Of a DNA stretch of 64,000 nt, positions 23,375 through 35,717 are shown one piece after another (within the stretch, counting starts at the first letter, position 1; each line of letters starts with the position of its first letter). Under the pieces are notes generated by a model, which was given only the letters and a program-made list of their open reading frames with translations, did not search any database and was not told where the DNA came from. A program made the position numbers and the translations under genes. The DNA comes from Adiantum capillus-veneris (Eukaryota > Streptophyta > Polypodiopsida > Polypodiales > Pteridaceae): NCBI GenBank assembly GCA_014529385.2, contig CM043962.1:124290470-124354469 (forward strand), written 5' to 3'.

Positions 23375-23525
23375 GAAGAAGAGAGTTTTAACATCGTAGG
23401 AAACTATCCCAAAAGACGTTAAAGATTAGGTTAGATGTAGACTTACGTTAAATTAGATTTAGATTTATTTTTAGTTAGATTTACGTTTATTTAGATTTAT
23501 GCTTATTTACGTTATATCGAGTCCA
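22580..23525. repeat. AT-rich direct repeats flanking captured gene
   Basis: A segment beginning GGAAACTATCC and containing AGACGTTAAAGATTAGGTTAG occurs at about 22609-22700 and again at about 23399-23470. Short TTAGATTTA/ACGTTA units follow both. The pair brackets the HIPP pseudogene and an (AC)n tract at 23279-23372, so the intervening segment may have been duplicated or captured between them. Confidence 0.7.
22776..23141 (+). pseudogene. Captured heavy-metal isoprenylated plant protein (HIPP) fragment
   Basis: HIPPs bind metals through an HMA domain and are prenylated at a C-terminal CaaX box. The first exon-like base follows TTTAG and reads VSIDCDACVKRVIKKALNGI, the HMA metal site with its Cys-x2-Cys. 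After a frameshift SVDPKVLVKCLQKIGKKVDL follows, the second half of the HMA fold. After another shift the C-terminal part ends FSDENANSCRFM-stop, where CRFM is a CaaX motif and DEN-x-N-x-C is typical of HIPP tails. An early stop (about 22836-22842) and two frameshifts make it a pseudogene. The first coding exon is absent. It lies inside the CACTA element, so it is probably captured host sequence. Confidence 0.75.
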
Positions 23526-23804
23526 CGCAAGAATTACTTACGGTTTAGGGTTTAGAGTTAGACGAACAGTGAAAAGATCTACTGTGAAAAGATGTTAAGA
23601 TGCTGTGAAGTGCTACAGCTAGAGAAGAGGCAAAGGGGTTTTGTCCACTACATACAGTATCATGTAGACGTGGCTCTGTAGATTTCTTGTACCCACAAAT
23701 ATATGTATTGACCAATAAAGACGAGATTATAACCCGGTGGTTCTGATCTCCGTGCACCTCTAGACCGAGGTGTGCGGGGATTGGCCATGACTAGAGAATG
23801 TGAG

Positions 23805-23806
<2 letters not shown>

Positions 23807-23868
<62 letters not shown>
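23807..23868. repeat. (AG)n microsatellite upstream of transposase
   Basis: An AG dinucleotide run of about 62 bases ends 60 bases before the transposase start. It lies in what would be the 5' untranslated or promoter region of the CACTA transposase. It has no coding value. Confidence 0.95.
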
Positions 23869-23870
<2 letters not shown>

Positions 23871-23928
23871 GAAGAATTCCAATAGAATATTAAATTTGTT
23901 TTCCAGGTTATAAATTTTTATCCTCATT

Positions 23929-24588
23929 ATGAGTAGTGACGAGGATGTGGGACCGTCCAACCGAAACACCTATCTCTCAACGAGGGTCTTATGTCCTTGT
24001 AATCAATGCAAGCATGTTGTGCGATGGACAAGACGTGTTTCTTTGCAGCACGTTCGCGAATTTGGCGAGTTCGATCCATCTATTATAGATCGAGTTGTTG
24101 CCAATTATAACTCGTCGGACTCCGACGCTGGCCAACAAGCAGCAATCTTGCAACCCAATAGACATGTTCGCAAGCGCTTTGGTCAAGCAGCATATGTGAG
24201 GCCACAAGATGAAGCCTCTGACAGCTCGGGGGATGATCATGCAGAGCACATTCCCAACAAGGCAATGTTTGAGCCCGAGATTGATGAAATGATTGAGACG
24301 ATCATGGATTCAGAAAGGCTTATCTATGATGATATGAAAAGTGAAGCCGATACGCCATTGTATAATGGAGCACATATGTCTAGATTGAAAGCACTCCTAG
24401 TTCTTCTCAACATGCAGGCAAAGTTTGGATGGAGTGACACTAGCGTCACAGCGCTTTTCAGGTGATCTATTACAATTAGTTTACTTTAATAAAACTCTAA
24501 ATGTATAATGCTCTGATAGATTTTTACACGACTGTATCGTATTTTTATGTTGTGTAGATTGCTTAAAGAGCACATACTACCATCTGAC
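23929..24588 (+). pseudogene. CACTA transposase N-terminal exons, truncated
   Basis: The protein begins MSSDEDVGPSNRNTYLSTR and has a transposase-associated region with CPCNQCK, where plant CACTA proteins bind DNA. It then has the conserved KALLVLLNMQAKFGWSDTSVTALF segment that precedes the tnp2 catalytic domain. The frame reaches TGA at 24463, but a GT...AG intron of 96 bases (24462-24557) fits. Splicing joins ALFR to LLKEHILPSDN, as in intact family members. The second exon is cut at 24588 by retroelement sequence, so the catalytic domain is missing. The ATG at 23929 is a reasonable start. Confidence 0.8.
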
Positions 24589-25502
24589 AATGTAGAGGAT
24601 TCTTTTACAATGTGGTTTGACGGAGCGTATTGAAGGGTAGTACAGAAGGCAGGAGGAGGTATGGTGATACACGACCCACATGGCAAAGCTATATTTTTTA
24701 AGGCGTATGATTTGGAGGATGTCCACACCAATAACGAGGTGGAGTATCTCATTCTGCATCTGGGTTTAAAGCAGTGTATAGAGTTTGGCATTTTGAGGTT
24801 GGTGGTGAAGGGAGATGCGTTGCTACTCATCAAGAAACTGTTAGGCCAATGGCAGGTAAAGCGCGATTCGTTGAAGCACTTATTCTTTTCCATCAAGAAG
24901 ATGCTAAAGTCTTTTGAAGTCCAATTAAAGCATGTGAGAAGAGAGTAGAACCAAGAGGCGGATCAGTTAGCAAGTACAAAATTACAGGTGCATGTTGGAG
25001 GTTTATATGTGGCCCCAGCCACTTATGCAGGTAGAGAGACTCTAAAAGACATTGAAGGGTTTTTGAGTACACGGCAGTGTTCAGTGGGTTTGTCCAAGTT
25101 GAAAAAAAGAAAAGGCCCACAAATTCACACTAGTAGGTGAAGATCTCATGAACTATGGGCGTAACAGAGTTCTTAGAAGGGTGTTGTACAAAGAAGAGTC
25201 AGGAAAGGTGCTGGAGCAATGCCACAAAGAAAGTGGACATCAAGGTAAAGACTAGGTTCTGTTTTGAGTGCTTAGAGGAGGCTTTTGGTGGCCTTCCATG
25301 GTGAAGGACGTGCAATATGGGTGCAAGACGTGCCATGAGTGTCAGATTATAGGTGAAAGACGATTGATAGCGGAGTCACAGGGTGCCATCATCCCACAAA
25401 GTTCTTTCAAGAAGTGGGTCTGAATGCCATAGGTCCTCTCCCAAAGTCTACGAGCAGTAAGAACTATGTGGTGGTATCCATTGACTACCTTACAAGGAGG
25501 CC
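24589..25502 (+). pseudogene. Second RNase H and integrase start, copy C
   Basis: Copy C of the Tat-like element begins abruptly in the second RNase H (EDSFTMWFDGAY) without its 5' half. The frame carries TGA where copy B has CGA (24632-24634) and TAG where A and B have CAG (near 24946). The RNase H residues Asp, Glu (NNEVEY) and Asp (VVKGD) remain. The integrase start again reads LNAIGPLPKS, with Asn in place of the first catalytic Asp. Confidence 0.8.
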
Positions 25503-25886
25503 AAGGCTGTGAAGGTAGTAAATGCTAATGTGGTGGCACAGTTTGTGTTCGATAACATTTGTTGCCGTTTTGGTGTTCCATGGGTGTTAGTTTTTGATAG
25601 GGGTCAGGGGTTTAGAAGCAAAATCATGAGTGAATTAGTGGAAAAGTTAAAGATTAAGCATCGGTTTTCCTCACCCTATCACTCCCAATACAATGGTCTA
25701 GTTGAGAGTGTGAATGGGCAAATCGTCAAAATGTTAACAAAATACGTGTATAAGCAGGAAATTGAGTCAGAAACAAATCTAGAGAAGTGTCTGTGGACGT
25801 ATAGGACGTCCTATAAGGTAGCTACAAATTTCACTCCATTTGAGCTAGTCTATTGTAAGGAGGCTATATTGCCGGTGCATGCATAG
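25503..25886 (+). pseudogene. Integrase core, copy C
   Basis: The 125-codon frame contains VAQFVFDNICCRFGVPWVLV, DRGQGF and CAG at the position where copies A and B have a TAG stop. The Glu region reads QYNGLVESVNGQIVKMLTKY, so the 12 residues missing in A2 are present. It ends at the shared TAG after LPVHA. This is the most open integrase fragment here, but it is isolated from RT and lacks the first catalytic Asp. Confidence 0.8.
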
Positions 25887-26166
25887 TTAGGTGCTTTGAA
25901 AGGTATGTGGCATGTCATTGCCACTCAATAGGGAGTTCTGCATGATCGGATAACCAGTTTGGAGGCTTTGCAGATGGACAGAGAGGCAGCGTCCGACTAC
26001 TATGTGAAGCAGAGAGAGAAGTGCACTAGAAGAGGTCACTTGAATTTCGGCACCACATTGTGGTCACTGGCGGGTGTCGGTATATGTGTGTGTATTTATG
26101 GAGGGACGTAAGGTTTTTCAAAAAAATTGATTTTCAAATTTCCGATGCCTCTTCCGGCATGCACGT

Positions 26167-27092
26167 TGGAGAGGGGGAATGGGGGAACATGCCCAGCACA
26201 AACAAAAGGGCCTCTCTATAGCCCAGGGTATTCACAGCACCCCTATCCTCTCAGAAAATACCTTCAAAGAAACACTTAACACTAGCAGACCACTGCCTGC
26301 TCAATTACCACTGCTCTCACACTCTACCAATCACCACACAAGATACACCTACTACCACTGCCTGTCTCCACCCTTACACACGCACACAATCACTCAATCT
26401 CACTCCCTCACTCAAAACACCGTCGGTCCGGGGGGGCACACACTTTCACACAGCCGGCACCAGGGGGAACCATGGAGGCAAGAGAAAGAGGAGGGGGGAA
26501 GGGGAAACCACAGCAAGAGAGGCAACAACTGCTTGATTGCACTTCACCAAACACTTATACAAACTCCCACTGCCATCACCATGGCTAGTTACACAAGAAA
26601 AATGCAAAGGGCTTTGAGAGGCACACTCCTCTGTCCAAGAGCTCCACTTTGCAGGCTTCCAACGGGCTCCACAAGACAAAAAAAAAAGCCTCTTATTTGA
26701 TCAATTTTTGCACTTTTATAGGGTGGGGGGTTCAATTTGGGAAATCGCCCTCTAATTGGTCCATGTGGCACCTTTTTTTGGTATCTCTTGGGAAGGGACC
26801 ACCGCCTTTTTCCATCTGCTCTCTTCTTCTCTTTTGCACTTGGCGGGGGGGGGGGGGGGGGGGGGCTTAGCGACGTCGCTATTGCCCCTTGGTATTTTTT
26901 ATTTTTCATCTTTTTCATTTTTACCTCTTATGGTCTCAACCTTACACTCCTCCATTTTTTACTTTGACTCTCCCTTTCCTCTATTCGACTCCTCTTTTGC
27001 CCTCTTTTGACCTTGGCTTCCACTTTGTCCGGGCATTCCCTAGCTTGGTCCATTTGGCCTTGCTCCTTTGGTCTTTGCCACCCTCGAGCTCG

Positions 27093-27161
<69 letters not shown>

Positions 27162-28412
27162 TCTCTCTCTAGATCGCCTACCCTGCTGTGGGACCTTCCC
27201 CTTGCCTGAGGGGGGGAGGCAATAGCGATATCGCTATTGCCCTCTCCCTCCTTCTCAAAACTTTGTAGCCCCTAGGGCCGTGTGAACCGCTGCATGCCAC
27301 GTCATACGCCGACACCACACCCACGCATGGGCGCGCGCCTCTTGCACCGCCCCCCCTAGCCAAATGTGGCCAAAACCACCGCGGAACGCCACCACCGCAG
27401 CGCCTGACAGGGCTCGCCATAGCCACGCTCAAGGAGCTCCTCTCTCTCCTTCTCATGCCAAGGTCACGGTGCCGTATACATACAGAGCGCCGCACTCTTC
27501 CGGCTCCACATGTGGGGTATTACCCCGCCACGTGGCAGTCCCCCAATGCGGCCAAGGGTTTTTTTATAAAAGAACTTCTTTTGTGAGAGAGACTCCCTCT
27601 TGGGTGCCAACTTGGCCCCACTCGCATTCTCTGTTGACAAATCCCACTCCGGTGCTGTAAAACCATATCCCAAGTTCGTGTCCCCGGCTTCGTTCTACGC
27701 AATGTCCACCGGCCTTTAACTTCTTTGAGCCCGCTATCCGAGACCATCAAAAACTGAGAAAATCACCCTCATACCTTTTACTACCCAATGCTACCAACTT
27801 CATCTCGCTGTATCTGACCGACCGAATATCCGATTGACATGCAAAAGTTTAGTGCTAGCTCCACACAACGCACACTTCCACCGAGAACCTTGGCGAGGCT
27901 CAAAAGACGCCAGATGGCGCATTTTCCAATGCGATCATATGGCCTCAGACCTGGCTCCCTAAAAATCTTCAACTGATCATATCTTGCTAACCAGAGCTCC
28001 GTTTCACAAACCAAAAAGACGGGCATGCTCCACAAATCGAGCACTACACATGTACACACTGACATCAACCCGGGCCACCTGTCCGTCGGGGATCTGCTAC
28101 ACACTTCAACTTTAAACCGCAATATCTGGAGCATCGGGGCTCCGTTTGACGATCCGTCTAGACCGGCTAGTAGAGCACATTGATCACTACATTATAGCAC
28201 ATAAAACCCACATATCGGACACAATAGGCCACCAACCTTCTTGGCTCTTTGCAGCACACCTTTGGCTTAAACAACCGCTTCGAGCATACACTTCCGCTAT
28301 CCATTGGATGCCTAGGGCTTTGGTACCTTCCCTAGCCTTCTACACTGCACTCACATGTTGCCTCTGCCTGGTATTGACCATCCCCTAGCTTGGACCAACT
28401 TTAGCTACACCA
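26167..28412 (-). repeat. Right LTR-like arm of copy C
   Basis: The arm starts TGGAGAGGGGG after the same CTTCCGGCATGCACGT junction as in A and B and ends GCTACACCA. It matches 16883-19199 along its length. It has a G-run at about 26844, a 14-bp palindrome at 26868-26881, a shorter TC tract (27095-27170, one A interruption) and a 24-bp perfect palindrome at 27218-27241. The inward TATA box is CTTTTATA at 26713-26720 (minus strand TATAAAAG). Confidence 0.8.
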
Positions 28413-29292
28413 TCATTGCCCACCCCCTCGTTGAACATTTATGTTTAACACACATGGCCTTATTGCACTAAAAAACTGCACACCAAAAACAGACTCTCTG
28501 TACACTGCAAAACCACCTATTATGTACAAAAGCTGGCACCTGTTACCTGCTATCTTGGTTCATGCGGGTTGCCCAACCCCCTGCTTTACTTGTAATCACC
28601 CACCAGGGTCAAACACTTTGCATTGGTCTTCTCTATCCACCTGCAACAACTTTCCATAGTGCCACGCCAAGGCACATACCCAACTGCATAGCCAAACTCC
28701 CATCCACATGCTTCTACCACTCCAAGTACTCCTTAGCAAACTGCCCACGCGCAACAAATCAACTTCAAGAACACCAAATAGACCACCTTCGTGCTCACCA
28801 TCCTGCTCAATCAACAATCATGACCTACTTGACCCGCCCTCCCATCCATGTAAAGCTAGATCCTCGTCTAGCAGATCCTATACCTGCTTAACAGCACACT
28901 GCACAGATATCTTTATCACCATTCCTTTCAACCACCACTCACAGACCTCATTACAAAGCTTGGACACCGCCTTAGAATCCGCATCACCTGTCATAGAGGG
29001 CACCAACTGCATAGGAAGCACCTCTAACTTTGACTCCGCTTTGCCCTTCTTACCCGTCATGAACTCAATTCCAGCATCGTCGAGCTCCACCTCGTCAACT
29101 GGCCCTTCAAGGTGAATAAGCACCACCTGCTTGTCCGTTTGAACCACCTGCTCTTGTACTGCTGCATCATCAATCTCTACCAAGGAAGAGAGAAACTCGT
29201 TCTCTATCACATCCTCCTCATTCTCTTCCATAGGTACAACTGCTTCACACCTTTTAGCACAACTTTTCACCTGTTGCACCACTATGGAATAC
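28413..29292. other. Unassigned flank of arm, copy C
   Basis: This stretch is the counterpart of 19200-20079 and carries no recognisable gene on either strand. The minus-strand acidic frame 29282-28878 is longer than its relative at 20057-19779, because a stop there reads as sense here. Its product is unknown. Confidence 0.5.
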
Positions 29293-30241
29293 TGTTGACC
29301 GCTGGGTCAACAACACAACATAACTGAAGTTTCGTACCAAAGTCTTATCTTTTGCGAGTTATGAAATGTTGCAGAGTATGGCTATAAACGTCATTTGTAA
29401 TGAGTAGTTTCAGAAGCCGGGGTGCAATGGCACTTCCTGATTGTAAATACAAAGCCATTTTACCCTTTGAACCCCATTTTTGGTTAAACCTAAGGTAGCC
29501 TTAGTATATAAGGTACCTAGGTCATTTTGTAAAAAGACTTTTAATCATAATCAAACTTCAGTGCTGCTGTCTACTGTGTGTGAGAGAGAAAGAGAGTGAG
29601 CGTGAGCTTCATCCTCTCGCTACGCCCAGCTCGCTCAACACATTGGAGATCCGACTGCACCATTGTTGTAAGCTCGAGGAGATCTAGGCGACAATGCCAA
29701 GCATTCCACGCGAGACGAAGCGCACACGCCGAGGCATCTACGAGCTATTTGTGGCCATAAGTGTATCAAACGATGTTTGTTTTCTACGTGCTAGTAGTCT
29801 ATAGAATCGTGGCGACATAAGCTACGCATAGGTACTCATAAATTTTAGTTTCGGGCACTCTCAAAATTTGGCTCTGTCATCCTACGCGTTTTCCGCAGAT
29901 GGGTTTAGAGTGAGGATTTTGAGTGTAGAAGCTTAGGGACAGGTGTATCCTAGCGAGGGGATGGTGTTCCTTAAGTTTCGTATGAATCTGGCATGATTAG
30001 GTGAGTTACCTTCCGTATGTGTGTATGTGGCTAGGTGGTGTAGTTGAGAGCAGTGAGGTTCTTGATTGTGGTATAGTTGGCCTTCCAGAGTGTTGTATGT
30101 GTAAGATGGTCTCAGCCTGACAAGCTTAAAAGATTTCCTCCGTGTGCCTATCGTGTCATTTGTGTCCTCGATTGACATTATGTTGATCTAGGTAGTGTTT
30201 GCATGCACTTCATGGGTGTGTGAGTCACTCTCCGTCCAACA
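29293..30241 (+). repeat. 5' LTR of second Ty3/gypsy element, copy C
   Basis: This is the 949-base counterpart of 20080-21037. It begins TGTTGACCGC, has TATATAAG at 29505-29512 and ends CCGTCCAACA. A primer site follows at 30243-30260 (TGGCGCCGCTGCCGAGGA, one base different from its partner). The leader runs from 30261 to about 30708, where similarity to the other copy ends because that copy is interrupted. Confidence 0.8.
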
Positions 30242-30784
30242 TTGGCGCCGCTGCCGAGGACACAAGGACCTAAGTAGGTTTCCTACTAACACTCGTGTGA
30301 TGGTTGATTGATTTAGTTTCGGCTAAAGAAAGCATTTTTCTTAAGTGGATCCGGAAGAGGATATTCCGTGATCAAGTGGATAGCCAGGAAGCGTGTGTCT
30401 TGTCGAGGGTCTGCGACTAGATAGGTTTAGTTAGGATCTGTGGATTAGAGTAGCTTTTGGTGGTCGAGTGATTTGTGAGGTGATAAAAGCGTTTACTAGT
30501 CTGTGTGTGGCATTGAATCGTTTTTCTACTCATAGATGCAAAACCCCATATGATTTGTAGGAGTAGCTTTAGGTAAGTGATCCGATTCTGATCTAGAGCT
30601 CTTCAGCATTGAATTATTTGCTAAAGTGCTTGATTGCATTTGAAATCACGGAAAAGTGTGCTTATGAGGGTAAAAATGCATTAAACAAGATTTTGTGGAC
30701 ATTTTTGTATGACTGACTAATGCTGTGCATATAAAAGAGCATTTTCAAGGGTTCTGTGAAGAAAACCTGCAATTCTGTAAACAT

Positions 30785-31941
30785 AGACATCCTACGCGTA
30801 GGATGTCTCAAGGGAGTTCTGGAGACCAAATTTGAAAATTTTGGCTGCACCAGTGTGTTCAGAGGGTAGGTTTTACCCTAGTAACATATTGACTTGGGTG
30901 TTTTTCCCTATTTTTGTTGACCAAAAGCCAAAAGGCGGAGTCAGAAAACGTAAAATTTCAGAAAAGGCTTAAATTGAGTGATTTTTGCATGTTTTTGCAA
31001 GTGTAAATCATACTTGCACTTGCTGAGAGCATGAGGAAGCATCAGGGACACTTCAGTCTGAAAAAATAAGCAGTAGACATCCTACGGGTAGGATGTCTAC
31101 AGGGTGATCTAGTGGAAATTTTGCAAATCTGAGGTTACCAGTGTGTTTAGAAGATAGGTTTTACCCTTTTATCACCTGGAAAGTGGAAATTTGACCAAAT
31201 TTTGACAGATCAAAGCCAAAAGACGAGAATTACCAGACATCCTACCCAAATTGTGCCCAAGGCATAATTTTTGAGACCAAACCATAGGGTGACTTCATGT
31301 GCATGTTATACATGATGTTTTGAGTGCATGTGATAAATTTCATCTCATTTGGGTCAGTGAAAGGGAAGATTGAACAGACTTTAGCACTTTTGACTGAAAA
31401 AGGCTAGAACAGCTAGTTTTGGGGTCTTTTGACATCCAAACCAAAATCTAAGAATACCACTGGGTTACTGACATCAAGGGGAAGCTGTGGGACAAGTCTG
31501 GGTCAAACAGGCCAAAAAGACATCCTACGCGTAGGATGTCTTCTGTGTGATTTTGGACTCTAAACAAAATTCTGAGCATACCATAGTGATCAGCACCTTA
31601 AGGAGAGTCTGTGATTCAAATTTGGGGCAATTCTGAGCAGTTAGACATCCTACGCGTAGGATGTCTAAGGCATGATTTAGAGGCCAAATTCAAACTGTGG
31701 ACATAGCAGGGTGTTGTATAGTCTTAGGCAAGCCTCCTAGTCAAATTTGGTCCAATTTGGAGTTGATTTGACTTGGGAATTCATTAGGACAGACATCAGG
31801 ATTTTGGAACAGATTCTTGATCATTTGACCAACCTATAGGTGTCATAATCAAAAAGTAAAAATAGCTGTGAGTTTAGCACATCAAGGGGAAGCTACAGTG
31901 CAAGTTTGGACAAAATCTGAGCAGTTAGACATCCTACGCGT
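30785..31941. repeat. Array of 24-bp palindromes in a retroelement leader
   Basis: A palindrome with half-site AGACATCCTACG is complete at 30785-30808, 31518-31541 and 31643-31666. It has one centre mismatch at 31075-31098, and it is half or partial at 31235-31245 and 31927-31941. The start-to-start distances are 290, 160, 283, 125 and 284. The flanks are also related (for example CCAGTGTGTT and TAGGTTTTACCC after the first two), so these are degenerate longer repeats built around the palindrome. Each could fold into a 12-bp hairpin. The centre ACGCGT is a CpG-rich core. No ORF crosses the array. Confidence 0.9.
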
Positions 31942-33371
31942 TTGGAAACCATAACAAAGATAAACTTGAGAGACCATAGCTATAGGGATGTGACAAGAAC
32001 ACCGGTTGAGGAGTTTGATTCCGCCACAGTAGCAGGATCAGAACTTCCAGCTTGGTTAGGTAAGCCTAAAGAACTGTGGATGTGTGGAGCTTCACAATGT
32101 GGTATCTTGAAACGTGAGGAATGTATCCTAGAGCGGGTTATAGAGGATATGGACTATATCCCAGAACCATTTCCTGAAGAAGAGTTAGAGCCTTTTGGAT
32201 GGGAACACATCTTGGCTACTCTAGACGTGTGCACCGTGGAGGATGCTCCCACAACAAAGTTTTGTGATGAAAATGTCTATGATGTCGTTCCTTATTTTGC
32301 AGTGAGTGTAATTCAGGAAAACAAAGAGATCCAGACATCAACAAGCTCTCAAAATAAGGAGCAAACAAAGAAATGTGGAGAATCAAAATATGAATAAGAC
32401 GACGAGTTCTATGACTCTGTAGAACACTTCGAGCTTCAAGAAGATCAACGACCCGAGAATCAATGTCATCGCTACACGAATAAAGTGCATCAAAAGTGGA
32501 TTCCAAAGTCCTCGGTGAAGACACAACCACCACAAGCATCCTCATACATGGCTCCGAATCAGGATGAAAAGACTCAGCTAGGAGGAATACGACCAGAGAA
32601 ACGAGCTGACAATGCTCTAATCAATGGGCTAGAAAAGTCCTCCAAGAAACTACCACCCACGAGCGAACAGACAGTAACTTTCCACTACCAGCCAAAAAAT
32701 CAAGGGAAAGTACAAGAAGTCAACCTTGCTGAGGATAGTAGTGATAGTGATGAATCTTACGACATCCCCTATCATCAACTCAGGCCATCACTATCACCAA
32801 CCCCTTCAACAACAACCATGACAGGTCAAAAGAACAGGACAACAAGTCAAAGCCAAAAAGCTCGACAAATCTGGATACCAAAAAGCCAGATCGGCCAAAA
32901 CAGATATGGATCAAGAAGACAAAGATCTCTCATGACAAATCACAAGATCCAACACCAAAACAAAAACAAGGAAAGCGTGCACGAACGGGTAAGAATATCA
33001 CAAAGTCGCGAGCTTTCACAACTCAGGTTTGGGCTCCAAAGAAGTTGATTCAAGCACAAAAAAGTCAGGAATTCATTTGGATTCCAAAACAACCACAGTA
33101 TCAACTTTCAAAACCTGAATCCCATCCCCAACCAAGTGTACAAGGGCTGAAGCAAAGACCACTGTTGACTCACACAACAAAAAGATGGATCTTAAAGAAG
33201 TCTCTTCAAACACAAACAAAGCACGGACAAGTATGGGTTCCCAAACGAGCGTCAGCAACAAAACAGCCAATCATTGTAAAGAAATGGGTCCCAAAGAAGA
33301 TCAACAAAACTGCTGTCAGTGCATCGCCGCTTGAATTCTTACAATTCTTCCTACGATTACAGTACAGTTAG
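31942..33371 (+). pseudogene. Retroelement ORF with W-I/V-P-K repeats
   Basis: A single coding region is broken by a TAA at 32395-32397 (same frame resumes) and a frameshift near 33040. The N-terminal part is acidic and Trp/Cys-bearing, with no domain I can name. The C-terminal part is basic, Gln/Lys/Ser-rich, and carries WIPK near 32494, 32872 and 33079. WILK follows near 33187, and WVPK near 33235 and 33287. It follows the leader of the LTR element at 29293, so it may be that element's gag-side ORF. The same tetrapeptide recurs in the protease ORF at 4848-7121. No protease, RT or integrase follows. Confidence 0.6.
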
Positions 33372-34914
33372 AAGAGAGCAAGTCGCTTCAATCAAGCAAC
33401 GATACAGGAGCTTCAAAGACCATTACATTGCTTAGAATAGGAAGCCTCGCCAACAAATGCCAATAAGCCAATTGCTTATACCCACATCTTGCACAACATA
33501 AATCTTTTCCATGCATTGACTGTGTATGCATAATAGGGCTACATTACAAGGCCTCCATAGGCACAACTTTTATTTGCCCCAGCACAACACATACCCTTTG
33601 CGATACCCAGTCGTAAAGGATGACTCCAAATAGGAAGGGGGGAGGCATTCTGAATGCGGACCTAACAATATGACTATTAGAGGGCAATGTTTTGTGAGAT
33701 GCATTGAATTTTTGTGTTTTATTGTGATAATTTTTTGACAAAATTTAGAGTATATGCCCTCATAGTAGTGTTACAGAGGAGTATGGGGACAAAACCGTAT
33801 ATGAGCCCCTAGGGACCTGTGTATAGTGTACATAGCATTTAGATTTCTATTTGAATGATTTTTCTTTTGTTAAGTTTTTTTTAAAGATTTTCTTTGTTTA
33901 TTATTAAGAAAAAAAAATCCATAAACCACATGAAGAAAAGACTGACAAGAGGCCTGAGCACTACAAAGAGAAGAAGGTACAGGAAATGGTGAAACTTGAC
34001 GAAGTATGTCTCAGCAGCCACTACAACAGCCGAAGAACTTGTCACAAAGCACTGTCAACAGGCAACCGACAGGTCATACAAGTCAGAGTTGAGTAGCTAT
34101 GCCACAAAATGAATGAGGTGTTAGTCCCAAAGCTTCAAGTAATATTCTCTGTGGTCTAAGAGTCTTAGCTATTCTAGGTACTGCTCAAGGTGGAAGAGTT
34201 GAGAATATTTACGTTGCGTCGCTCATGCTGGTATAGGTGAGCAAAAGAGTCGAAGTCTAAGTACTTAAGTCTGGTGAAGTGAAGGAGAAGGTCCAAAAGA
34301 CACTCACGTACTGAGCACATGAGTGAGATACGAGTGGAGAAACTTCTACATCGATAACCCTTCTCGGAAAGGTGGAAGCTATTGAGACATCTTTTGATGT
34401 CACATGTGCTACATTTATTCCTCGAAACACCCATCATCTCCTTCTTTCACATTGCATGCTTTTGTTGACAAATTTCTCGTATGCATATAGAGTGTCCCAT
34501 AATTGGCACTTGCATCAGGCACTCTTTCCGTGTTTCACCCAAGCACTCACCTTTCATGAACATGTACTTCACGTTCAACTGCTCAACTCCAATAAGTGCG
34601 TATAACAAAGGCATTTTTTTCCCACCGGGTTTTTTCCCTTTGGTCATCCAGGTTTTAGACCCTAATTTAAAGACACCTATCACCATCCTCTTGTACATAT
34701 TCCTTCTACATCAACAATAAGGAAATGCTACTCAAATCAATTGACAAATGAATTGGAGCACCAATTTCAGATCATAGCATACTTCTCCTCAATGGCGAGT
34801 CGAAGAATGGCCTACAATGACACAGATGCAGACAACACTAACAACATGATTGCACAGGAACAAAGAAGTCCCCAATGACAAAGAGCAGACATAAGGGTAA
34901 TCAGAGGATTTCAA
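33372..34914. other. No gene recognised
   Basis: This 1.5-kb stretch is AT-rich. The short frames on both strands have no conserved domain, and no repeat partner was noticed in the window. It probably contains the decayed remainder of the retroelement to its left and sequence upstream of the helicase pseudogene. Confidence 0.4.
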
Positions 34915-35391
<477 letters not shown>

Positions 35392-35717
35392 GGATCTGCA
35401 ATCCACTTGAACTTTAAACTGCCATAACGTCTTCATCGTAGCTTCAATCGACGAGCCGTAAAGACGGGCCACTAGAGCACTTCAAACACTACAGTCTTAG
35501 GTCATAATATCCCAGTTGTGCTCACATCAAGCATACTCCTTTTTGGCATCATTAAGGCATCAATTGGCCCTTTAAAGCCGCATTTGGCATACATTAATCA
35601 TTAGACTTGGCCTGTTAACAAGCCCTGATCATTGACCATTAATCAAGTAGGCTTTCAATAAGCTTGATGTGCATCCTATTGGCATATTTCTTAGCATGGA
35701 AGCGGAGATGCACGACA
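35392..35717 (-). repeat. Truncated 3' LTR of gag-only element
   Basis: The 326 bases from CGGATCTGCAATCC to GATGCACGACA match 40198-40525 closely. TCCACCCCCTCTGA follows at once, which on the minus strand is a purine tract ending at the LTR. Its other end is fused to the helicase pseudogene. Confidence 0.8.

Larger units (their letters stand above)
21702..24588 (+). mobile_element. 5' part of a CACTA (En/Spm) DNA transposon
   Basis: The terminus CACTACAAGAGGCTATTC begins at 21702 and is followed by subterminal copies of GCGACGCTC and its inverse, as usual for plant CACTA elements. The interior holds microsatellites, a captured HIPP gene and the first exons of a transposase. At 24588 the element is cut by copy C of the Tat-like pol, and no 3' terminus (TTGTAGTG) was found in the window. 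TAT before the terminus may be the 3-base target site. Confidence 0.8.

Noticed and set aside
21702-24588. Complete CACTA element with both ends
   Set aside because: No TTGTAGTG terminus was found downstream and the transposase is cut at 24588.
31942-33371. Host gene with W-I-P-K repeats
   Set aside because: Stop, frameshift, position after a retroelement primer site and similarity in style to a protease-bearing retroelement ORF favour a transposon origin.
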